Positions 22,864 through 32,319 of a stretch of 64,000 nt of DNA are shown here, piece by piece. Every line of letters starts with the position of its first letter. Within the stretch, counting starts at the first letter, position 1. The notes beneath the pieces are model-generated. The model was not told the DNA's origin. It made no database searches and was given only the letters and a program-made list of their open reading frames with translations. This DNA comes from Cladobotryum mycophilum (lineage: Eukaryota; Ascomycota; Sordariomycetes; Hypocreales; Hypocreaceae), in contig JAVFKD010000010.1 of assembly GCA_036429605.1 (NCBI GenBank), positions 434,001 to 498,000 on the forward strand, read 5' to 3'. The position numbers and the translations under genes were made by a program.

Positions 22864-23825
22864 ATGCCTCCCAGAATACTCCCCGCAAGCACATCCGCGT
22901 GCTGCGGGCTGGCTGTCAATTCCCCCGCCACCTCGCTGACGGCCTTCTTTGCCCGGCTCACCCTCCAGCAGACGAGACATGCCTCCATCCTAAACAGCCT
23001 CGCCAACAACCCAGGCGCCCTCCACAAGAAGAAGCGAGTTGGTCGTGGTCCCTCTTCAGGCCATGGAAAGACATCCGGGCGAGGTCACAAGGGTCAGGGA
23101 CAACATGGCAAGGTGAACCCTTGGTTCCAGGGTGGCCAGACACCGTTGATTGTGAAGCTCGGCAGGAAGGGTTTCGACAACTTGTGAGAGACAGACCCAG
23201 CACAGACAAAGCAACGAAATTGAGGGGCAATGGTTTGCTAACGAGCGAGTGTATTAGCCGGGCAGCGAAAATTTCAGAGGTGAACCTCGATCAGATTCAG
23301 AACTGGATCGACCAGGGACGACTGGACCCCACGAAACAAATTACACCGAAGGAACTGATCCAGAGTGGGTTAATTGGCAGTGTCAAGGATGGCGTCAAGA
23401 TCCTTTCACGCGGATCGGAACTGCTGAAGCAGCCCATCGACGTCATGGTATCAAGAGTCTCGGCCGGCGCCATCGCTGCCATCGAAGCCGCGGGAGGAAA
23501 GGTCGTCACGAGATACTACACCAAGCTAGCCATAGAGCGACTACTGACGGGAGAGTCTGTCAACACAGACAAGCCTCTCCCCGTGGGCAAGGAGCACGTC
23601 GAGGCGGTGCTGGCAGCGGCGAGGAAGGCACCGTTCCGATACAGGCTGCCGGACCCGACGAGTCGTGCGGACATTGAGTACTACAGGGACCCGGCGCACA
23701 GGGGCTACCTGAGCTACCAGGTTGCACCCGGCCAGTCGCCCAGTTTGTACTTTAGAGTGCCTGGCGAGAGGAAGGTGAAGAGCGCGGCCAAGGCGGAGAA
23801 GAAGACGGAGGAGACGCTGTGGTAG
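22864..23825 (+). CDS. MRPL10: Mitochondrial large-subunit ribosomal protein uL15m
   Basis: Two exons, 22864-23183 and 23258-23825, are joined over a 74-bp intron (GTGAGA donor, GCTAACG branch, TTAG acceptor) to give 295 residues. The first 40 residues or so are poor in acids and fit a mitochondrial presequence. The bacterial L15 signature follows: KKKRVGRGPSSGHGKTSGRG and HKGQGQ, a glycine/arginine-rich rRNA-binding arm. The C-terminal domain has VDVMVSRVSAGA-like and AGGKVVTRYYTKLA segments. A fungal extension with FRYRLPDPTSRADIEYYRDP follows, typical of mitochondrial forms. It acts in the mitoribosomal large subunit. Skipping the intron would put foreign sequence into the L15 core, which supports the splice. 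Confidence 0.93.
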
Positions 23826-24713
23826 AGAGAGGGTGGGTTATGATGTATGAATTGTACTATAATATGATCCTATGCAATGGGACATGCAAAAAAAGGTCAA
23901 GAGGCCAATTGGAACATGATGACAATAGAGGGAGTGTATTCCGCACATGCACATGATGCATTGGAGTCAGAGTAGGGGACATTCGTGGGTATCTATATAT
24001 GAAGCATCTACTCCGTATATATGAAGCATCTCACGATCAATTGCCCAATGGCTTTCTTGCCACTACTGGACTCCAATCAGTGGAGAGATTGAGAGCCTCC
24101 ATGGAGCCCTAGAGTTCAATTGGGGCTTGAACAGCGCTGCGGGGAAGCACTGGAGCGGGACGTTGACCCGCTGCAAATTAGCGCATTGGCGCTGTAAGAT
24201 CAACTAGAATCTGCTACTGCCAGGGCCTCTCCAAGCTCCAAGCCTCCAAACCTGTTTCTTCTCCACCTTGACCTTTGAATGACTTCATCATCCCATCTCA
24301 ACCTGTTCGGGCTCGTCTGGCTGGGGCATTTCATTGCGCAGCATCATCTTGCATTCTAATTGCACTTCCCTTTTCTCTTTATTCTCTGCCTGTCCTTTTC
24401 GAAACCCTCTTCATCATCAATCTAATCATCCTCCAGCCTTATCGCAGGCTCTCCCGAGTCATTCAATCAGCTTCGGCTCCCCTCCCTCCCCCTCGCATAC
24501 GCCGAATAGCTCGGTCGGCATTCCCTGTCATTACGAATCTCTGCTGTCACACCCGCTCTTTATCTTCGTCATCATCATTCTCGACCGCGACGCGCAAGGC
24601 CTACTACTAATTACTTTTTCATACGACAACGGACATATCATTATATGAGCTGATCGACCTACGACGACGACGACAACGACGACAACGACGACAACGACGA
24701 CGACGACGGAGCC
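23826..24713. other. Intergenic, 0.9 kb, with a trinucleotide-repeat leader
   Basis: No gene is seen. It includes a repeated TATATGAAGCATCT stretch around 23995-24030 and a CT-rich leader from 24360. An interrupted (GAC)n/(AAC) tract at 24658-24709 directly abuts the MVP1 start codon. Confidence 0.5.
24658..24709 (+). repeat. Interrupted CGA/CAA trinucleotide repeat in MVP1 leader
   Basis: ACG/ACA units run for about 50 bases and end 4 bases before the MVP1 ATG at 24714. The tract would lie in the 5' UTR. Confidence 0.7.
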
Positions 24714-27603
24714 ATGTCCCTCTTCGGGACGACACCATCTGATGACGGCAACGAGCCGGCACTGAGCCAGGCGGCGATCCGTCGCAACGGGGGCCTTTTC
24801 GAGGAGCCCACCAGTGGCCGAAACTCTACCAACAGCCTTTTTGAGGATGACAACGGCGGCGCTTCCTCACCATGGGACATGCCCACACCACGCAAACAAC
24901 AGACCCGCGCCGAACTGATTCGCAGCTTGCTGCCATCGTCAGAGGTCCCCGACAGCTATATCGAGGCGTTTGACACAGTGGTGCGCGAGGATGGCAGCGA
25001 CGGACTGGTCACGACGGCCGGCGTCGCCAAGCTGTTTGCTGTGGCCCGACTCGATGCTGACGCTCAAGCGCGCATCATGTCCCTGGTTGCGCCGGGCGGT
25101 GGCTCCGATGTGTTGCTTGGACGCAACGAGTTCAACGTGTTGCTCGCGTTGATTGGTCTAGCTCAAGAGGGCGACATTATCAGTCTGGATGGCGTCGACG
25201 AACGACGAAGAGGTAAGTTTGAGGAACACTAGCGAGGACTGTTTCTTCTTCTTCTTCTTCTTCTTCTTCTTCTTCTTCTTCTTCCCCCTCCTCTTCTTCT
25301 CCCTCCTCTTCCCTTTCTAACCCGTCTCGTACATCTTGTTTGACTCTGGTTCACCGTGTTTTTGTTATCTTTGCATCACATCCCTTCCCATGTCAAAAAA
25401 ACAAAAACAAACCAAGAAAGGAAAAAATAAGACCGGGAACCGCCAAAGCCGCGAATCAGTTTGCGCATATGCGAGAGCAATGCACACATGATTGGTCGCA
25501 GCCGATATTCCCTTGCTTCCCCATTGCATGGATCATACATGGACCTACCTATCGCATCCAATTGCCATTACGACGTTGCTCCATTTAGTGGGGGGACTCT
25601 GCAGCTAACATATGATTTTCACCTTCTGATTAGACATTCCAAGGCCCAAGCTCCCTGGCCTCACCGCAGAAGCCATCCTGCCTCCAGTGGCCGAGTTGTC
25701 GGCGAAGCCACCGCAGACTCCTCCCAAGCCCCAGCCCGAGATGCAGGCCCAGACGCAGCAGACGCAGACGCAGCAGCAGCAGCAGCAGACACAAATTCCT
25801 GCCCAACCCACTATGCTTAGACCCGCCTCCATGGATATCCCCGAAGACGACCCTTGGAGCGCCCCCGACCTACACAAAGGGCATGCCCATGCTCAAGCCC
25901 AAGTGCAAGCCCAAGCCCACCTCAGGCAAAACGGGATGGACCAGCAACAGCAGCAGCAGCAGCAGCAACCGCAGCAGTACCACCACGCCGTAATGAATGG
26001 GCGAAATGGATATGTCGATGCTGCACCGCCGCAGTTTAGAGAACGACTCGCCGGTCATCACCGCCAATATTCTGCTCCCCCAACAGAGACGGCAAGGCCG
26101 CCGAATGGCTACAGGCACCTCTCAACCAGCTCTATTGGGGGACAGACTGGATGGGGAGCTGGATATCTCGAGGCGAACAGCCCATCTACTGCAAGTGCCG
26201 GCTTTAATGAGCCGTCGCTGCGTCAGAACCCGGTGCCGATCTTGAATCCATTTGGTGGAGATGGCGCCCGTCGAACCCCAATCATCGACCCGACTGGTCC
26301 CTTGACGCCGGCTCGAAGCTTGGGTGGCAGACCGGGCCCTGTCGAGGAGCATGTCCTCGTGACCCTCATGCCGGGCAAAGAGGGCATTTTCATGTTCCAG
26401 CATCACAATTACGAGGTAGCCAGCCAGCGTCGGGGAAGCAAAGTCATCCGTCGGTATAGCGACTTTGTCTGGCTGCTGGACTGCCTCCACAAGAGGTATC
26501 CATTCAGGTCTTTGCCCCTGCTGCCTCCCAAGCGTGTTGCCGTAAATGGCAATCATCTCTCCAACGATGGCGCCTTTATCGAGAAGCGAAGACGAGGCTT
26601 GTCTAGATTCTTGAGTGCTGTAGTCAGGCATCCGGTGCTTAGCCAAGAGCAGCTGGTGGTTATGTTCCTGACAGTACCGACTGTAAGTCAATGTCATGTT
26701 TTATGTAAATGGTCGCAAAGTTCTAACATTGAAACAGGAGCTCGCTGTTTGGCGGAAGCAGGCCACAATATCAGTCCAGGATGAGTTTACTGATCGAGCA
26801 CTTCCTGATGGCCTTGAAGACTCGCTACCACCATCGCTCGAGAATCTCTTTATGCAAACACGCAATGGAGTGCGTCGCTCTGCTGAGCTCTACATTAATT
26901 CTTGTAATATTATGGATCGTCTAGTCAAGCGCGCCGAGGGCGTGGCTGCTGATCATGGACGTCTAGCCATGACATTGACTTCCCTTACAGATTCGTCAAA
27001 CGATACCTACGCTACAGATACCAACGAGGTCCCGCTTCTGAATGATGGGCTGCTGGCCATGAGCAAGCACCTGCGAACTTGCCAGAATCTAATGGAGGAT
27101 GAGAGTCGGGGCTGGGACGAGGGCGTCCTAGAAGACCTAAAGCGCCAGCGAGATGCTCTCGTCAGCTTGCGAGAGATGTTTGAGCGCCGGGAGAGGCTCG
27201 ACAAGGACAATGTCCCGTTCCTGGAGAGAAGGATACAGACTAATGAGATCAAGCTGGCCGGTCTGAGGCAAAAGGCAGAGGATGGTGCTGTGGTCAAGCA
27301 GGGAGAGATGGAGAAGGTGGCCGAGTCTATTATCAAGGTGAGTTGTATTAGTCGGCTAATCTTATTGGAGAATGGATGCTAACATTCATATAGGACAAGG
27401 AATCTATTGTGCAACATCGCAACAGATCCATTTTTGTCAGAGAGTGTATCCGAGACGAGCTCATTACGTTCCAGACATCGCAATACCATGTCAGCAGATG
27501 GAACCAGGACTGGGCTGGTGAGCGTGTCAAGTACACAGAGATGCTGGCAGATAACTGGCGACGACTACTGGATGAGCTGGAAGGCATGCCTTTGGGTGAT
27601 TAA
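24714..27603 (+). CDS. MVP1: Sorting nexin MVP1 (PX-BAR)
   Basis: Four exons (24714-25212, 25634-26682, 26738-27337, 27394-27603) give 785 residues. The N-terminal 165 residues resemble the conserved MVP1/SNX8 head. Residues of about 185-330 are disordered, with two glutamine runs (Q6 near 218 and Q9 near 270) and an Ala/Gln/His stretch. The PX domain spans about 403-516 (VTLMPGKEGIFMFQHHNYEV, then the RRYSDF phosphoinositide-binding motif and PPKR). The remainder is a helical BAR-type region ending in QTSQYHVSRWNQDW and ELEGMPLGD. It binds PI3P on endosomes and acts in endosome-to-Golgi or vacuole recycling. The first intron is unusually long (421 bp) and carries a (TTC)n tract. Confidence 0.93.
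25243..25284 (+). repeat. (TTC)n microsatellite in MVP1 intron 1
   Basis: About 14 uninterrupted TTC/CTT units lie 30 bases after the donor site, followed by further C/T-rich sequence. Confidence 0.85.
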
Positions 27604-28031
27604 GAAGACCTCTCCCGAGGCTGTCGGAGCATGGTTTAAGCACATCTTCAATGATATACGAGCGAGAATACGGGTTGGTGGGTTATGTACGAGACGTCTG
27701 CATTTTTGGGGGGTGGGCATGAAGGGACTACATGTATGCAATTTTTTTTTTACAAGAATGAGTCGGATGGGGGGGGGCGATGATGGACAATGATGTATGT
27801 GTGCTTTGATGGTGGAAAACTTGTCGAGGAGCGATTGCGATACCCTTGGTTCCCTTTTGTTTGTTGGCAGTTTTGAAGCCTTGTGATGGGTTTTTTTCTA
27901 GCGTCTTTATGAAATGGAAGGAGTTTATGTCCTGAATATTCATTCATGGTGCTTTTGCTTATGTTGTTTTTGATGTCTTGACATGCTAGTATAGCATGAT
28001 GGTAGAGCACATGTATGGTGTCAGCTTACAA
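27604..28031. other. Convergent 3' region between MVP1 and the dehydratase
   Basis: T-rich and G-rich 3' flanks. No gene is seen. Confidence 0.5.
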
Positions 28032-30304
28032 TCACCATCCGTCCGTGACGGCTCCGTGGCTCGCATCTCCCACCAGCTTGGCGTACTTTGCCAACACGCC
28101 CCTCTTCACCTTTGGTTCCGGCGCGGTCCAATTCTTCCTCCGCCTCTCCAGCTCCTCGTCGTCGACCTTTACGTCGATCCTGTTCTCCACGGCGTCAATG
28201 GTGATTTCGTCCCCGTCCTGGACCAGCGCGATGGGGCCCCCGACGGCAGCTTCGGGTACGACGTGGCCGACGATGAAGCCATGCGAGGCGCCGCTGTAGC
28301 GCCCGTCGGTGACGAGGGCTACGTTGGTCAGGCCGGCGCCCATGATGGCGGCGGAGGCGCGGAGTTGCTCTGGCATGCCTGGTCCGCCCTTGGGGCCCTC
28401 GTAACGGACTATGAGGACGAGGTTGCCGTCTTCTTGGTGGATAAGACCCTTTGATAGGGCGGTGTTGAGCTCGTGCTCTTTGTTGAAGACGCGGGCCTTG
28501 CCTGTGAAGGATAGGCCCTCCTTGCCGGTGATTTTGGCGACGGCGCCGCCGGGGGCAAAGTTACCCCTTAGGATGCGGATGTGGCCGCTGGATTTTATGG
28601 GATCTTCTAGGGGTCGGATGATTTGCTGGCCTGGTTCCAGGGAGGGCCAGTCCGCGACGTTTTCGGCGAGGGTGTTTCCCGTGACGGTGAGGATGGAGCC
28701 GTCGATGAGGCCCTTTGCGATGAGGAGCTTGAGCACCGAGGGGGTGCCGCCGACCTTGTAGAGGTCCTCCATGTAGTACTTGCCGCTGGGGGCCAGGTCG
28801 GCGATGAAGGGCGTGCGGTCGCTCGCCCTGGCCACGTCGTCGAGGGAGAGGTCCACGCCCGCTGTGTTGGCCATGGCGAGGAAGTGCAGCACGCCGTTTG
28901 TTGACCCGCCCAGGATCATGGTCAGCACGAGGGCGTTTTCAAAGGCCGCGCGGGTCATGACGTCGCGGGGGCGGATGTCCCTCTGCATGGTGGTCCGGAT
29001 GACCTCGGCGGCGCGCTCGCACTCGCGGGATTTCTCGGGGGAGAGGGCCGGGTAGGAGGACGAGCCGGGGAGGGTGAGGCCCATGGCCTCGATGGCGGTG
29101 GCCATGGTGTTGGCCGTGTACATGCCACCGCAGGCCCCCGCGCCGGGACAGGCGTGGCGCTCGATGTCGTCGAGCACGTCGGAGGACGAGCGGCCTGGCT
29201 GGCCCGGGTCCGACTTGGCGTGCAGCCTGTTGTAGGCGTACGCGCCGGAGGCCTCGTAGCAGGTGGAGATGTTGATCTGGTTCTCCAGCAAGGAAGAGTG
29301 GCCCTTTCGGATGGTGCCGCCGTAGATCATGATGAAGGGGCGGTTGTGCCTTGCGGCGGCCATGACGACGCCGGGCATGTTCTTGTCGCATCCCGGGATG
29401 GAGATGTTGGCGTCGTGGTGTTGGGCGCAGGTGACGGATTCGATGGAGTCGGCTATGAGTTCGCGGGTTTGGAGGGAGAAGCGCATGCCTTGAGGAGGGG
29501 GTTAGCATGGTTTGAGGGGGTCTTGTATATATATATATATATATATGTATATATTAGAGAGGGAGAGAGAGAGAGAGAGAGTGTGTGTGTGTGTGTGTGT
29601 GTGTGTGAGTGAGTGAGTGAGTGAGTGAGTGAGTGCAAGTGATTATAAGGGGGTGGACTGACCGTCGCCGCCCATGGTAATGGCATCAGAGACACCAACA
29701 GTGTTGAACTGCCAACCCAGCATGCCCTGTTTCTCAACAGCCTTTTTGACGATTTGACCGAATTCGAGGACTACAAGAGTATGAGCCATGTGTTTTGTCA
29801 CATTACACCCCAGTGACCCCAAGTATCATCAAACTCACGATGCGTGCTAAGAAATATGAGCGTTAGCACATACGAAAACTCCAAAGGCAATTTGTGTAAA
29901 CATTGAGAACGGGGAGAGGGAGGTTGAATACATACTTGCAAGGATTTCCTTCCCACCAGACAGATGCGATGCCTACTTGCGGCGCAGTCTTCATCATCTC
30001 CTTGTTTGGCACGCCGGCGCCGTAGAGCATAGCCTAAGATTTGATATCCCCAGTTCAGTATTTGGACCTTTTTGATACACCATTGTAGATCCCCTCCAAC
30101 ATCTCACTTCCAACGGAGTAGAAGAATGTTAAAACAGAGGCGATTGATTCATACCTGAGCTCCCGGAAAGTCATGCTCCCTGGTAAGAGTCGCAGACCAT
30201 CGATTCAGCGGTCCCCCCGGCGGGAGGCAGTTGAACTGGAGGTAGTCCTCGGACGACTTGGGGTCATGAGATGGCGCCGCACTCGCACTGTCTTGGTCTG
30301 CCAT
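28032..30304 (-). CDS. ILV3: Dihydroxy-acid dehydratase (IlvD/Edd family), without visible mitochondrial presequence
   Basis: Five exons on the minus strand (30304-30155, 30033-29936, 29846-29839, 29770-29663, 29488-28032) give 606 residues in an exactly closing frame. The third exon is 8 nt. The enzyme converts 2,3-dihydroxy-isovalerate and -methylvalerate to 2-keto acids in valine/isoleucine synthesis and uses an Fe-S cluster; ligand-type cysteines are C82 (WEGNPCN), C155 (CDKNMPG) and C241 (GACGGMYTANTM). Other family motifs are GGSTN, TDGRYSG and HVVPEAA. The first 20 residues carry three acids and no arginine, unlike a mitochondrial presequence. An in-frame stop lies just upstream, so the product may be cytosolic and a paralog of the housekeeping enzyme. 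Intron 4 holds a compound microsatellite. Confidence 0.9.
29526..29635. repeat. Compound microsatellite (TA, GA, GT, GAGT) inside dehydratase intron 4
   Basis: Four adjoining simple repeats run in order: TA at about 29526-29555, GA to 29580, GT at 29581-29606 and GAGT to about 29634. They fill most of the 174-bp intron at 29489-29662. Confidence 0.9.
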
Positions 30305-31317
30305 GTTTTTAAATGAATGTTTCTCCTTTGTTTAAATAGATGACTAGATTTGAAGGAGGGAATTTGGGATTGTTGTAGAGAAAAAGGACTTCAATTCCAG
30401 TCACTAGGATACAAGTATCCCATGTGAATTGATACACACAAGTCTACAGTTGGGCAGTTTGCATTTGCATGGATGTGGGGTAAACGATGTCTTATAAGTA
30501 GTAAACAAGGAGATGCGGGGGTAGCTTCAAAGGCCCTCTCTCTCTCTCTCTCGCATCAGGTTCCCATTATCAAATGTAATAATGGGTAGATGACAGGACC
30601 CTCATCGCACGAGTTGATTGTGGCAGGTACATGAGAATATTGTTTATTTATTTACGGAGAATATATCCAGTCCTATTTTTTATTTTTATTTTTATTTTTT
30701 TTGGCTTGACTATTTATCCATCCATTACCAAGGATAAATAAACAAAACACGCCATCCTTGGAAGCCAAAACACTATCAAACCTCCCCCTCCCCCCAACAA
30801 ACAGCTTGGAGCTTCACTCACAATGACGACGATACTCCAAACAAAGAGGGGTAAAAAAACAACAGCAACAACAACAAAAACTCCATTCACAGGGGGTAAA
30901 ATGGATGTAAAATGAAACGTAGTCAAACACATGCTAAAACAAAAACAAAACAAGGAAGAAGAAGAAAAAAACCTTGCATGTCTTCAAATGACTCAATTCA
31001 CCAGAGACACCCCAAACCTTTCAGGCTATTACTGCCACCATCGCCATCACATCGTACTTGTACATACACTCGGCTTATCATGAACCGAGGCGTCTCCACC
31101 TCGTCGAATAGCAGCTCAGGTTTTACTAAGAAAAATATTTCAACGTCTAAAAAAGATTGTGAGTGATCCCGTATCGGGCGTATCCTAATTCGTAACCATG
31201 CATGAAAACCCTTCGTCCAAAGTTGATCCAAAAACCCAATGGCAGCCCACCATCAACGCCAACCCATATTTTTTGCCCTCTCCCCCCCCCGGCCCCCAAA
31301 GACAATCCCCAAAAAAA
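30305..31317. other. Intergenic, 1.0 kb, upstream of the dehydratase
   Basis: No gene is seen. Contains a CT tract near 30537-30552, ATTTTT repeats near 30675-30700 and A-rich stretches at 30850-30975. The right end is the 3' flank of the minus-strand Myb gene. Confidence 0.5.
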
Positions 31318-32319
31318 CTACCGCCTGTCCCTCAGTTCTTCGTCTGAAGCGATAATGGAAGCAATCCGTATCCTGTCCCGCGCTGTGGGAGCAGAGCTTG
31401 CTGGTCTAGGCACAGCTTCCGGGCTCGCTGCAGGCGTCAGGGGGCGGCTCATGACCCGCTGTGGCGGACAACAAACCCCCGTCTTCCACGCCGTCTCGAG
31501 CATAGCCGGAGACATGTTGGCTCCATATTCATGGGCAATGGCTGTCCAGAACGCGTGCCTATGGGCGTCATAAATCGCTTGGAGACGTGACAGGTCAACA
31601 TGCACGGGTGTGTGGGTAGTGGTCGATGGTAGTGGCAGTGTTCGGCCTTCAAAAACAGGCGGGGGCGTCGTCCGCTGATATAGATGGTGACTCTGGTGAG
31701 TGCTCGAGGTAGACAGACGTCTTCCTTCTTCGTGGATTACTGTTGAATATCGCGGAATAAACACATCGCTATGAGTAGGCGGCAAGAATGTCGGCTTGGG
31801 AAGAATGGCTGGCAGCCTTGAAGCTCCATGATCCACAGTGCTGTGTAGCTGCACGTCATTGATTGGAGATGTGGAGCTCAAGGTCTCGAACCGTCTTGAA
31901 GGCGATGAGGATGCACCATGTCCCTCGATGAGTTGTCCAGGGGCAGACATGGGCCTCTCAGGTGAATGATCTGACCGAGACGACAACGATGCTGACCGCT
32001 TACGACGGCCGCTTCCATGCGTTAATTGGTGATAATGTAGGCGGCAGGCAAGTTCCGTCTTCTTGAGATGAGCCGCAATATGCTTGTACGGCATCTTCTG
32101 GAGACGGGTCTGGACAAGATATGATTCCTGCATTCGTGTCAGCCTTGGCCACATCAAGTAGCTATCACCATGTTGACTTACCTCGTCCTCGCTCCATGCA
32201 CGTCCACCGCTAGTCAACACGGCCTTTTTATTCTTGCTCACGCCGTTTTCATGGCGCCTGGCTGCATCAGCCTTGGCCGTGTAGGCCATCTGTGTTGGTG
32301 TAGCCTGCGTTCGAGACAT
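31318..32319 (-). CDS. Myb/SANT-like DNA-binding domain protein
   Basis: Two exons, 32319-32182 and 32127-31318, are separated by a 54-bp intron (GTAAGT donor, GCTGAC branch, GCAG acceptor) and give 315 residues. Joining them creates a compact Myb-like domain at about residues 39-86: GRAWSEDE then ESYLVQTRLQKMPYKHIAAH and CRLHYHQL. The intron is a multiple of three and has no stop, so retention would add 18 residues inside the first Myb helix (333 residues in total). Residues 90-240 are Ser/Pro/His-rich and disordered. A second ordered block near the C-terminus (VDLSRLQAIYDAHRHAFWTAIA) is probably a conserved fungal helix pair. A nuclear transcription or chromatin role is inferred from the Myb fold; targets unknown. 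Confidence 0.78.
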   Translation of the reverse strand: MSRTQATPTQMAYTAKADAARRHENGVSKNKKAVLTSGGRAWSEDEVSQHGDSYLMWPRLTRMQESYLVQTRLQKMPYKHIAAHLKKTELACRLHYHQLTHGSGRRKRSASLSSRSDHSPERPMSAPGQLIEGHGASSSPSRRFETLSSTSPINDVQLHSTVDHGASRLPAILPKPTFLPPTHSDVFIPRYSTVIHEEGRRLSTSSTHQSHHLYQRTTPPPVFEGRTLPLPSTTTHTPVHVDLSRLQAIYDAHRHAFWTAIAHEYGANMSPAMLETAWKTGVCCPPQRVMSRPLTPAASPEAVPRPASSAPTARDRIRIASIIASDEELRDRR

